Assembly (NCBI GenBank): GCA_910584795.1
Contig: CAJUBZ010000040.1
Location: 1 to 5,609 of the forward strand
Direction of reading: 5' to 3'
Length of the DNA stretch: 5,609 nt
Source: an uncultured Eubacterium sp.
GTDB taxonomy: Bacteria > Bacillota > Clostridia > Lachnospirales > Lachnospiraceae
How positions within the stretch are numbered: position 1 is the stretch's first letter; every line of letters begins with the position of its first letter. The position numbers were made by a program, and so were the translations under genes. A model generated the notes under the pieces. The model searched no databases. It saw only the letters and a list, made by a program, of their open reading frames with translations, and was not told where the DNA came from. Positions 1 through 5,531 of the stretch are shown here, piece after piece.

Positions 1-4
1 ATAC

Positions 5-109
5 TGAATATTAAGCGGACATTTGATTCACAAAATCAAATGTCCAGACTTACCTTCGAAAAAATCATCAGGATTTTTTCGAAGATGAAGTCGGTGCTTA
101 AAATATTCA
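5..109. repeat. Structured palindromic element 1 (three-way junction fold)
   Basis: Three nested inverted repeats are visible. The outer stem pairs 5-16 with 96-109, 12 bp with a 2-nt bulge at 100-101. Inside it, hairpin A pairs 17-28 with 34-45 (12 bp, 5-nt loop) and starts directly after the outer stem. Hairpin B pairs 54-66 with 72-84 (13 bp, 5-nt loop) and is extended by 47-50/89-92 across a small internal loop. The whole closes into a three-way junction. It lies about 100 nt downstream of the pgi stop codon. Neither strand shows a GC-rich stem followed by a U-tract, so it is not a standard terminator. Element 2 has the same topology with different stem sequences. The left end is only 4 bases from the window edge, so flanking direct repeats cannot be assessed. 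The pairing is seen directly; function and mobility are unknown. Confidence 0.75.
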
Positions 110-208
110 ATATTATTTTTATTTTCTATAAATGTTCAAGAATCGAGATGAAGATATTCTCTGTCTGTATTTCTTCAGCAGGAAAGTCTCCTCCCTACAA
201 ACCGGAAT
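110..208. other. Non-coding 3' flank of pgi
   Basis: I see no supported gene in these 99 bases between the pgi stop and element 1. On the minus strand a GGGAGGAG run lies just after the pgi stop, but no ATG, GTG or TTG codon follows at ribosome-binding distance. AT-rich sequence at 112-139 resembles a weak minus-strand promoter (see findings). No convincing intrinsic terminator for pgi is visible. Confidence 0.5.
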
Positions 209-1555
209 TTATAATCTCTTCTTTAATTCCTCTGTCAACTCTTCATATCCTGGTTTTCCAAGAAGTGCAAACATATTTCTCTTATAACTTTCAACACCCG
301 GCTGATTAAATGGATTTACTCCAAGAATGTATCCGCTGATTCCACAAGCAAACTCATACATATAGAATAATTCTCCGAGATAAAACTCATTTTGTTCCGG
401 AACATTCACCATAAGGTTTGGAACATTACCATCTGTATGTGCTAAAACAGTACCATTCATAGCACTCTTGTTTACAAAATCCATATCTTTACCTGCTAAG
501 TAATTTAATCCGTCTAAATCATCCGGATCTTCCTCAATATAAATTTTAGCATCTGTATTCTCAATATTAACAACTGTCTCAAACATAATTCTTGAGCCGT
601 CCTGAATGAACTGTCCCATAGAATGGAGATCTGTTGTCAAATCTACTGCTGCCGGGAAAATTCCTCTCTGGTCTTTTCCTTCACTTTCTCCATAAAGCTG
701 TTTCCACCACTCTCCAAAGTAATGAAGGCTTGGCTCATAGTTTGCTGTGATTTCTACTAACTTTCCTTTTCTATGAAGAATATTTCTAATAGATGCATAC
801 AACATGGCATCATTTTCTTCAAAAACATTATTTAAAGCTTTATCTCTACCACTTGCTGCACCATCCATAAGTTTATCAATATCAGCACCACTTACAGCGA
901 TAGGAAGAAGTCCAACTGCTGTCAGCACGGAGAAACGTCCACCAACATCATCAGGAACTACAAAACTTTCATATCCTTCTGCTGTTGCAAGCCCTTTTAA
1001 AGCTCCCTTTTCTTTATCTGTTGTAGCATAAATTCTCTTTGCCGCCTCTTCTTTTCCATATTTCTTTTCAAGCATTTCTTTAAATACTCTAAACGCAATC
1101 GCCGGCTCTGTCGTTGTTCCTGATTTTGAAATAATATTTACTGAAAAATCTCTGTCTCCAATTACATCTACTAATCCTTTTAAATATGCCGGACTAATGC
1201 TGTTTCCTGCATAATAGATTTCAGGAGTTTTTCTTACTTCTTTAGAAACATTATTATAAAATCCATGTCTTAAAAACTCGATAGCAGCTCTTGCTCCAAG
1301 GTAAGAACCACCGATACCAATAACAACCAGTACTTCTGAATCTCCCTGAATCTTCTTTGCTGCTTTTTTAATTCTTTCAAATTCATCTTTATCATAATCA
1401 ACCGGTAAATCAATCCATCCAAGGAAATCATTACCTGCCCCTGTTTTTTCTAATAAAACTTTCTTTGCATCTTCTGCAATTTTTTTCATATTTACCACTT
1501 CTTCATCAGAAATAAATGAAGAAACTTTTGAGTAATCAAATGTTACTTTTGACAT
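209..1555 (-). CDS. pgi: Glucose-6-phosphate isomerase
   Basis: Cytoplasmic enzyme interconverting glucose-6-phosphate and fructose-6-phosphate, in glycolysis and gluconeogenesis. The 448-aa product has the usual short length of Firmicutes enzymes. Two SIS (sugar isomerase) folds are visible: the glycine-rich VIGIGGSYLGARAA segment at about 78-91 and the phosphate-binding SKSGTTTEP at 143-151. Family signatures follow at 202-215 (DDVGGRFSVLTAVG) and 408-425 (ending NPFNQPGVESYK). The expected catalytic residues are present: Glu290 in YGESEGKD, His311 in DLHSMGQ and Lys425 in SYKRN. The ATG at 1555 is chosen because GGAGGG lies 7 nt upstream (1563-1568); the frame stays open to 1618, but that extension would overlap the gene's own promoter. 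The promoter at 1590-1618 suggests expression independent of upstream genes. No missing residue or truncation is seen. Confidence 0.98.
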   Translation of the reverse strand: MSKVTFDYSKVSSFISDEEVVNMKKIAEDAKKVLLEKTGAGNDFLGWIDLPVDYDKDEFERIKKAAKKIQGDSEVLVVIGIGGSYLGARAAIEFLRHGFYNNVSKEVRKTPEIYYAGNSISPAYLKGLVDVIGDRDFSVNIISKSGTTTEPAIAFRVFKEMLEKKYGKEEAAKRIYATTDKEKGALKGLATAEGYESFVVPDDVGGRFSVLTAVGLLPIAVSGADIDKLMDGAASGRDKALNNVFEENDAMLYASIRNILHRKGKLVEITANYEPSLHYFGEWWKQLYGESEGKDQRGIFPAAVDLTTDLHSMGQFIQDGSRIMFETVVNIENTDAKIYIEEDPDDLDGLNYLAGKDMDFVNKSAMNGTVLAHTDGNVPNLMVNVPEQNEFYLGELFYMYEFACGISGYILGVNPFNQPGVESYKRNMFALLGKPGYEELTEELKKRL

Positions 1556-1562
1556 ATTTTTT

Positions 1563-1568
1563 CCCTCC
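1563..1568 (-). promoter_or_regulatory. Ribosome binding site fixing the pgi start
   Basis: GGAGGG on the minus strand, 7 nt before the ATG at 1555. It decides the start against the longer open frame reaching 1618, whose extra codons have no such site and run into the promoter. Confidence 0.9.
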
Positions 1569-1589
1569 GTTTTTACAAAGCTATCTTTT

Positions 1590-1618
1590 ATTATAGGCTT
1601 TTGCAACATTTTTATCAA
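1590..1618 (-). promoter_or_regulatory. Sigma-A promoter of pgi
   Basis: On the minus strand TTGATA (1613-1618) and a perfect TATAAT (1590-1595) are separated by 17 nt. That is one mismatch from consensus at the ideal spacing. Transcription should start near 1583, giving a leader of about 28 nt that contains the GGAGGG ribosome binding site. No operator-like palindrome is seen between the promoter and the start codon. Palindromic element 2 lies just upstream, beginning about 30 nt from the -35 box. Confidence 0.88.
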
Positions 1619-1646
1619 GCCCTTATCGCAGGGAATTGAAATTATT

Positions 1647-1773
1647 ATAGCAGTTCAGCCATCAGCTCGAATTCGCTGATTTGGTTTACCATATGATACA
1701 AAGCCTATATAACAACTTGTCTGCAAGCAGTCAGTTGTTATATAGGCTCTGTATCATATGGCTAAACTGTTGC
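1647..1773. repeat. Structured palindromic element 2, MITE-like, with flanking 8-bp direct repeats
   Basis: An outer stem pairs 1651-1660 (CAGTTCAGCC) with 1760-1769 (GGCTAAACTG) with one mismatch. Inside it, a small hairpin pairs 1661-1666 with 1675-1680, starting directly after the outer stem. A long hairpin pairs 1689-1717 with 1733-1761: 29 positions, 28 of them Watson-Crick. Its apex contains CTGCAAGCAG (1721-1730). The outer and long stems share 1760-1761, so one shortens slightly when both form. The direct repeat AAATTATT flanks the element at 1639-1646 and 1774-1781, each copy exactly 4 nt outside the outer stem. The right copy overlaps the stop codon of the membrane-protein gene. There is no coding capacity and no U-tract. 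A non-autonomous mobile element or dispersed structured repeat is inferred; transposition is not proven. Confidence 0.8.
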
Positions 1774-1776
1774 AAA

Positions 1777-2505
1777 TTATTGTAAAAATTCTCCGATAAC
1801 CTGATTTAATACCTCTTCTTCCTGTTCCTCTTCCGTTCTTTGGTTCTGTACAATAGCTTCTGCCTGCCCATTTACATTTTCATGATACATAACCTGTTCT
1901 CTTTTTTCCGATTCCGGAACTAATTCTATAAAACTTTCTCTTTCTCTAACATGTCTTTTGTGCACTCCGTTGACTAACACATCTACCAACACATAAGATA
2001 ACTCTGTTTTCTTTTCATCTGTCTGCATCATACGTCCTATCATCTCTAACGCAACGCCCAAAAAGCATCCAAGAACAAGATAACTTACCCAATCCATTTT
2101 TACCGGTGAAATCTTATACAACTGGAAGGACAATATTGCGGCCACTCCCATAATCAATATTGAACACCAATTGATAATATTATTAATTTTATTTGCTGAA
2201 ATATGCATAATCTTACACTTGTTTAAACTTCGTTTTACAAATAACATTGGGTTTTCAACCTGTCCGTTTACTTGTTTTATACTCTCATATTTCGTCTTTA
2301 TTTGTCTAATTGTATAATTTTTAGTATTATTTATATTTTCTGCTTTTCGTATTAATCTTCCATAGTTTTTCACAACCGCCCATTTTGTGACAACACCTAA
2401 CAAAAAAAGACCTCCCACAATAAGCAGGAAGTTCTCTTCATTAATAATCGCCGGTATCGTAATATTCCACCAATTCTTTAATTCACTTATGTAATAATTT
2501 AACAT
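1777..2505 (-). CDS. Membrane protein of unknown function with acidic C-terminal tail
   Basis: I do not recognise a named family in this 242-aa product. Three hydrophobic segments are visible at about 24-44, 109-130 and 139-157. A basic, probably cytoplasmic stretch of about 60 residues, rich in Lys and Asn, separates the first two. The tail after about residue 160 is hydrophilic, with charged stretches (HKRHVRERE near 172-180) and an acidic run (TEEEQEEE near 224-231). No signal peptide cleavage site or catalytic motif is evident. The ATG at 2505 is chosen because GGGGG at 2513-2517 lies 7 nt upstream. An ATG two codons earlier (2511) sits only 1 nt from that site, and the open frame to 2613 would need a TTG without a binding site. 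It lies 147 nt after mtnN, possibly with its own weak promoter, and is followed at once by element 2. Confidence 0.8.
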   Translation of the reverse strand: MLNYYISELKNWWNITIPAIINEENFLLIVGGLFLLGVVTKWAVVKNYGRLIRKAENINNTKNYTIRQIKTKYESIKQVNGQVENPMLFVKRSLNKCKIMHISANKINNIINWCSILIMGVAAILSFQLYKISPVKMDWVSYLVLGCFLGVALEMIGRMMQTDEKKTELSYVLVDVLVNGVHKRHVRERESFIELVPESEKREQVMYHENVNGQAEAIVQNQRTEEEQEEEVLNQVIGEFLQ

Positions 2506-2512
2506 TTTCATT

Positions 2513-2517
2513 CCCCC
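2513..2517 (-). promoter_or_regulatory. Ribosome binding site fixing the start of the unknown membrane protein
   Basis: GTGGGGGA on the minus strand places GGGGG 7 nt before the ATG at 2505, but only 1 nt before the alternative ATG at 2511. The downstream ATG is therefore preferred. Confidence 0.65.
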
Positions 2518-2586
2518 ACTTTCTTTTCCGTTCTGTTTATCGGAAATATGTTCTTTTATGATGACAAAATAAGCACATCTTGTCTC

Positions 2587-2613
2587 ATTATCCAAATAGT
2601 AACATATTTTCAA
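2587..2613 (-). promoter_or_regulatory. Possible weak promoter before the unknown membrane protein
   Basis: On the minus strand TTGAAA (2608-2613) and GATAAT (2587-2592) each differ from consensus by one base, but the spacer is only 15 nt, which is short. If used, transcription would start near 2580, about 75 nt before the start codon. The alternative is read-through from mtnN, since no convincing terminator separates the two genes. Confidence 0.35.
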
Positions 2614-2652
2614 GAGGGATTCATCAAAAATCGTTCGTCAAATTTTTACATT

Positions 2653-3345
2653 TTAATAATTCTCTATAATTTTATCCATTAATTTAATTGAATTTTCCGC
2701 TGCCTTTTTTTCAAAAGTAGGATAATCCATTTCTGCTCCACCATCAGCTTTATCTGAAATAGCACGTATAATTAAAAATGGTATATTGTTAAGACTTGCA
2801 GTATGTGCTATCGCTGCACCTTCCATCTCTGCGCAGTCACCATAAAATTTTTCTCTAAGGTGTTCTTTTGCATCAGAAGTCCCGATAAACTGGTCGCCTG
2901 ATACTACCTTCCCTTCAAAGATATTTACATTCAGATTTATTTCTTCTGCGCTCTCTTTTGCCAATTCCATCAATTTCTTATCTGCTAGAAATACAGATGT
3001 CTCCATGTCAGGAATAACGCCTTTATCGTAACCAAGTGCGGTAACATCCATATCATGCTGCTGCGCCTCTCTTGAAATCACAATATCACAAATATTAATA
3101 TGGTTATTTAATGAACCAGCCACACCGGTATTTATAACAGCATCCACTTGAAATATATCTGCAAGAATCTGTGTGCAGATACCTGCATTTACTTTTCCAA
3201 TTCCGCTTTTTACAACTACTACATCCTTATCAGAAATCTTCCCCTGATAGAATTTCATTCCCGCTTTCTCAATCACTTTCGTATTCTGCATGTTCTGCTT
3301 CAGCGCTGCCACTTCCACTTCCATTGCACCAATAATTCCTAACAT
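2653..3345 (-). CDS. mtnN: 5'-methylthioadenosine/S-adenosylhomocysteine nucleosidase
   Basis: Cytoplasmic hydrolase (also called Pfs) that splits adenine from methylthioadenosine and S-adenosylhomocysteine. It removes inhibitory by-products of SAM-dependent methylation and polyamine synthesis. The 230-aa length is normal. Family landmarks run in order: N-terminal GIIGAMEVEV, with Glu11 matching catalytic Glu12 of the E. coli enzyme; KSGIGKVNAG at 46-55; INTGVAGSL at 71-79; EMEGAAIAH at 173-181, with Glu175 at the catalytic position; and RAISDKAD at 194-201, with Asp198 as the catalytic acid. The ATG at 3345 has GAGG 9 nt upstream (3355-3358). The 113-nt gap to the upstream TSCPD gene holds hairpin element 3 but no clear promoter, so co-transcription from the 5313-5340 promoter is likely. 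No lesion is seen. Confidence 0.97.
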   Translation of the reverse strand: MLGIIGAMEVEVAALKQNMQNTKVIEKAGMKFYQGKISDKDVVVVKSGIGKVNAGICTQILADIFQVDAVINTGVAGSLNNHINICDIVISREAQQHDMDVTALGYDKGVIPDMETSVFLADKKLMELAKESAEEINLNVNIFEGKVVSGDQFIGTSDAKEHLREKFYGDCAEMEGAAIAHTASLNNIPFLIIRAISDKADGGAEMDYPTFEKKAAENSIKLMDKIIENY

Positions 3346-3376
3346 TGTATCTATCCTCTAAACTAATTCTGTTCTA

Positions 3377-3458
3377 AATCAAATTTCCCGCTGCAAGCAG
3401 TGGGAAATTTGATTATCGCGGCATTCGCCAAATGTATATGCCAGCATATCCACTTGGC
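3377..3458. repeat. Structured palindromic element 3 (two adjacent hairpins)
   Basis: The first hairpin pairs 3377-3393 with 3398-3414: 17 bp including one G-T pair (3390/3401), with loop CAAG. Its apex is CTGCAAGCAG (3391-3400), the same ten bases as at the apex of element 2. The second hairpin pairs 3427-3441 with 3444-3458 (13 of 15 positions, mismatches at 3432/3453 and 3435/3450). On the minus strand it begins at the very next base after the TSCPD stop codon. No outer stem like those of elements 1 and 2 is visible. On the mtnN transcript the first hairpin would lie just upstream of the ribosome binding site, about 20 nt away. No U-tract follows on either strand, so an intrinsic terminator is unlikely. 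Transcript-end stabilisation, attenuation or plain repeat status are all possible. Confidence 0.75.
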
Positions 3459-3704
3459 TCATTGCTCGCGTAAGTAAAGTTCTAAAGCTTTTGCCAGCTG
3501 GTCCGGGCAGGATGTTCCTCTGCCATTACAGTTTATCCCTTTTAACTTTTCAATCACATCATGGATATCCATTCCTTCCACTAAAGCTGCAACACCCTGT
3601 GTATTTCCATGGCATCCCATAACAAACTGAACGCCTGTTACTTTATTATCAACAACATCAAATTTAATCTGTCTGGAACAAGTTCCTTTTGTATTATATT
3701 CCAA
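3459..3704 (-). CDS. Small four-cysteine TSCPD-domain protein (TIGR03905 type)
   Basis: An 81-aa cytoplasmic protein of unknown function. It contains the motif TSCPDQLAKAL at 64-74 that gives the TSCPD domain its name; in larger proteins that domain occurs at the C-terminus of some ribonucleotide reductases. Four cysteines sit at 9 (GTCSRQI), 31 (GCHGNTQG), 59 (INCNGRGTSC) and 66, the pattern of the stand-alone family TIGR03905. They suggest metal or redox chemistry, which is inference. The start is TTG at 3704; no ATG lies nearby, but a full AAGGAGG sits 8 nt upstream (3713-3719). Only 18 nt separate it from the ATPase stop codon, so it is the third gene of the exporter operon. mtnN follows after element 3. 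Length and motif spacing look complete. Confidence 0.9.
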   Translation of the reverse strand: MEYNTKGTCSRQIKFDVVDNKVTGVQFVMGCHGNTQGVAALVEGMDIHDVIEKLKGINCNGRGTSCPDQLAKALELYLREQ

Positions 3705-3712
3705 AACTCTCT

Positions 3713-3719
3713 CCTCCTT
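3713..3719 (-). promoter_or_regulatory. Strong ribosome binding site supporting a TTG start
   Basis: A full AAGGAGG on the minus strand ends 8 nt before the TTG at 3704 and begins 3 nt after the ATPase stop codon. This is what makes the TTG start of the TSCPD gene credible, as no ATG or GTG is available at suitable spacing. Confidence 0.9.
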
Positions 3720-3722
3720 ATT

Positions 3723-4466
3723 CTACTCCTCAAGCTTCTTCTCATAAATTGCTGCCACATCATCAATTTCTCCCTGAGCAATCAACTGACCATGCTCTAA
3801 CAATATCGCTTTATTACATAAACGTTTTACCTGTGCCAGACTATGTGAAACAAACAATACAGTCACCCCATGGTCAAACATTCCCTGCATCTTCTTCTCA
3901 CATTTCTTACGGAACTTCGCATCACCTACAGATAAAACTTCATCTAAAATCAAAATCTCAGGCTCTACCACTGTTGCAATAGAAAACCCAAGTCTTGCTT
4001 TCATACCTGATGAATAGTTTTTAATAGGAACATCAATAAATTCACCAAGTTCAGAAAACTCCAGTATTTCTTCATATTTTTCCTCTAAAAAACTTCTTGA
4101 AAACCCTAATACAGAACCATATAGAAAAATATTTTCCCTTCCGGTATAATTCGGATCAAACCCCGCCCCAAGTTCTATCATTGGTGCAATATGACCATAT
4201 CTGGTAACCTTTCCCGATGTAGGTTTATACACCCCTGCAATAACCTTCAGCAATGTACTTTTTCCTGCACCATTTAATCCAAGAATTCCTAATCTGTCAC
4301 CCTTCTTTAATTCAAAACTTACATTTTTTAAAGCCCAGAACTCGTTAAAACGAATCTTTTCACCTTTGATCTTCTTTATTAATAATTCTTTAAAATTATC
4401 TACTTTCTCTTTACTGAGATTAAAGCGAATACTGACATCATTCACCTTTAGTGCAATTTTTCCCAT
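3723..4466 (-). CDS. ABC transporter ATPase for cell-surface polysaccharide or teichoic acid export (TagH/Wzt type)
   Basis: A 247-aa cytoplasmic ATPase that powers export of a lipid-linked surface polymer through the permease encoded just upstream. Walker A is GLNGAGKST (63-71, Lys69). The 98-105 region ELGAGFDPN is the Q-loop variant typical of polysaccharide exporters. The signature is YSSGMKARL (151-159), Walker B is ILILDEV (171-177, Asp175 and Glu176), and the switch histidine is His208 in VSHSL. The 40-residue N-terminus before the core, containing VSIRFNL and a Lys-rich stretch, is also usual for this subfamily. The protein ends shortly after the nucleotide-binding domain and lacks the C-terminal carbohydrate-binding domain of some Wzt proteins. 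AGGAGG (4471-4476) overlaps the permease stop codon and lies 4 nt from the ATG, so translation of the two is probably coupled. The exported polymer cannot be told from sequence. Confidence 0.94.
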   Translation of the reverse strand: MGKIALKVNDVSIRFNLSKEKVDNFKELLIKKIKGEKIRFNEFWALKNVSFELKKGDRLGILGLNGAGKSTLLKVIAGVYKPTSGKVTRYGHIAPMIELGAGFDPNYTGRENIFLYGSVLGFSRSFLEEKYEEILEFSELGEFIDVPIKNYSSGMKARLGFSIATVVEPEILILDEVLSVGDAKFRKKCEKKMQGMFDHGVTVLFVSHSLAQVKRLCNKAILLEHGQLIAQGEIDDVAAIYEKKLEE

Positions 4467-4474
4467 ATTGCCTC

Positions 4475-5278
4475 CTATATGTGTAAGATAAACTTATCCT
4501 GATTTTTCTTGAACATCACAACTCCAATAACTAATGCTGTTACACTAAATCCCAGTGAATACAACATCATCTGAAGGTTTGACAATCCATAGCTGGTACT
4601 TGTAAAGATAGAACCGCCTTCCATAATCACGCAACGTACATTACTGATAATACAATATACCGGATTCAGACTAAGCACAGTTTTAACCGTATCGTCCATT
4701 CTCTCTACAGAATAAAAAATACCGGAGCAATACATAATCAGCATTGTTATAACTTCCCATAAATATTCCAAATCCCTAAAGAATACACATACCGTTGATA
4801 ATATTAGTCCTACTGCCACACATAATATTGCTAATATTATCAATGGGATTACCATCTCTATAATATGCCATGTAAAAGGAACCTGATACACGATTGCTAA
4901 AGCAACTAAGATAATTAATGAAATCAAAAATAATATATAATTATATATAATGGTTGACAACGGATACAGATATTTCGGTACATAAACCTTTTTAATCATA
5001 GCCTGATTCGCCCGGATAGAGCGCATTGCCACCTTGCTCGTGCTGGAGAAACAACTATACATTAATCGTCCACACAAAATATAAACAGGAAAATACGGTA
5101 TGTTCTTTCCTAATAACGTTCCAAAAACAAAAGCTAAAACCATTGTGGTAAGCAGCGGTTCTAACAATGTCCACACTAATCCTAAATATGAACGTCTGTA
5201 TTTTAATTTAATACCTTTTACAACCAACTCATTTAAAAGGTATCTATATCTCATAAATCCTTCAATATATTTCTTCAT
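4475..5278 (-). CDS. ABC-2 type permease for surface polymer export (TagG/Wzm type)
   Basis: A 267-aa integral membrane protein, the translocating partner of the ATPase encoded 8 nt downstream. The N-terminal signature of polysaccharide and teichoic acid export permeases is clear: LLNELVVKGIKLKYRRS at 14-30, followed by YLGLVWTLLEPLL (31-43). About six hydrophobic segments are visible near 31-55, 63-82, 105-131, 139-165, 171-190 and 230-255. The amphipathic stretch MIKKVYVPKYLYPL (94-107) and the SLNPVYCI motif (203-210) are also typical of ABC2_membrane family members. The start at 5278 has GGAGG (5283-5287) 4 nt upstream. It is the first gene of its operon, behind the promoter at 5313-5340. 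No glycosyltransferase gene is seen in the window, so the substrate is unknown. Full length, no lesion. Confidence 0.94.
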   Translation of the reverse strand: MKKYIEGFMRYRYLLNELVVKGIKLKYRRSYLGLVWTLLEPLLTTMVLAFVFGTLLGKNIPYFPVYILCGRLMYSCFSSTSKVAMRSIRANQAMIKKVYVPKYLYPLSTIIYNYILFLISLIILVALAIVYQVPFTWHIIEMVIPLIILAILCVAVGLILSTVCVFFRDLEYLWEVITMLIMYCSGIFYSVERMDDTVKTVLSLNPVYCIISNVRCVIMEGGSIFTSTSYGLSNLQMMLYSLGFSVTALVIGVVMFKKNQDKFILHI

Positions 5279-5312
5279 ATTACCTCCGTCTTTTTTAGTA
5301 ATACTCTCAATA

Positions 5313-5340
5313 ATTATATATTATTCTTTTATAATGTCAA
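5313..5340 (-). promoter_or_regulatory. Consensus sigma-A promoter of the exporter operon
   Basis: On the minus strand a perfect TTGACA (5335-5340) and a perfect TATAAT (5313-5318) are separated by 16 nt. The sequence upstream of the -35 box is AT-rich, like an UP element. Transcription should start near 5306, giving a leader of about 28 nt that holds the GGAGG ribosome binding site of the permease gene. No operator-like palindrome overlaps it, so it may be constitutive; that is inference. Confidence 0.88.
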
Positions 5341-5531
5341 ATCTTTACTAATATATCTCTTTTATAAAATCCCTAAGCACAACCTTTTTATCCGATACTA
5401 TCTGATATATTCATCTGGTTCTGCTTTGGTATTTACTTGCACACTCTTATCCCTGTATTATATCAAGAAATAATCGTTAATTCCAAACTTTTACTATTAT
5501 ATTTCTATAATTAATCGTAGCATAACTGATC
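5341..5531. other. Non-coding gap between upstream terminator and operon promoter
   Basis: I see no supported gene in these 191 AT-rich bases. Open frames are very short on both strands and lack ribosome binding sites. On the minus strand a second promoter-like site is present: TTGGAA (5481-5486), an 18-nt spacer, and TATAAT (5457-5462) preceded by the extended TGA. If active it would add a leader of about 170 nt to the exporter transcript. No strong hairpin or recognisable riboswitch was found in that leader. Confidence 0.45.
5457..5486 (-). promoter_or_regulatory. Possible second, distal promoter of the exporter operon
   Basis: Minus-strand TGATATAAT is an extended -10 box (TATAAT at 5457-5462). 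A four-of-six -35 box, TTGGAA, lies 18 nt further upstream at 5481-5486. It falls between the upstream terminator and the consensus promoter, where a tandem promoter would be reasonable. AT-rich DNA yields such matches by chance, so support is moderate. Confidence 0.4.

Noticed and set aside
54..84. Hairpin B of element 1 as the pgi terminator
   Set aside because: The stem is AT-rich, and on the minus strand it is followed by GTAAGTC rather than a U-tract. The T-run lies inside the stem.
119..178. 19-codon minus-strand frame downstream of pgi, beginning CTG about 10 nt after a GGAGG run
   Set aside because: CTG starts are rare, the peptide is very short, and nothing else supports it.
40..309. 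Plus-strand open frame of 89 codons
   Set aside because: It runs through element 1 and into the antisense of the pgi 3' end, with no ribosome binding site or recognisable motif. Other plus-strand frames at 804-1031, 3148-3342, 3609-3982 and 5100-5351 are likewise antisense shadows of real genes.
1556..1618. N-terminal extension of pgi by 21 codons
   Set aside because: The open frame continues, but the extra region contains the -10 and -35 boxes. The GGAGGG site also points to the ATG at 1555, which gives the normal family N-terminus.
2506..2613. N-terminal extension of the unknown membrane protein
   Set aside because: It would start at a TTG with no ribosome binding site, whereas GGGGG is well placed for the ATG at 2505.
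2639..2660. Weak inverted repeat after mtnN as a terminator
   Set aside because: Only about six A-T pairs can form around a large loop, which is too weak to call.
3377..3414. First hairpin of element 3 as an intrinsic terminator for the TSCPD gene
   Set aside because: No run of T follows on the minus strand (TAGAACAG follows), and none follows on the plus strand either.
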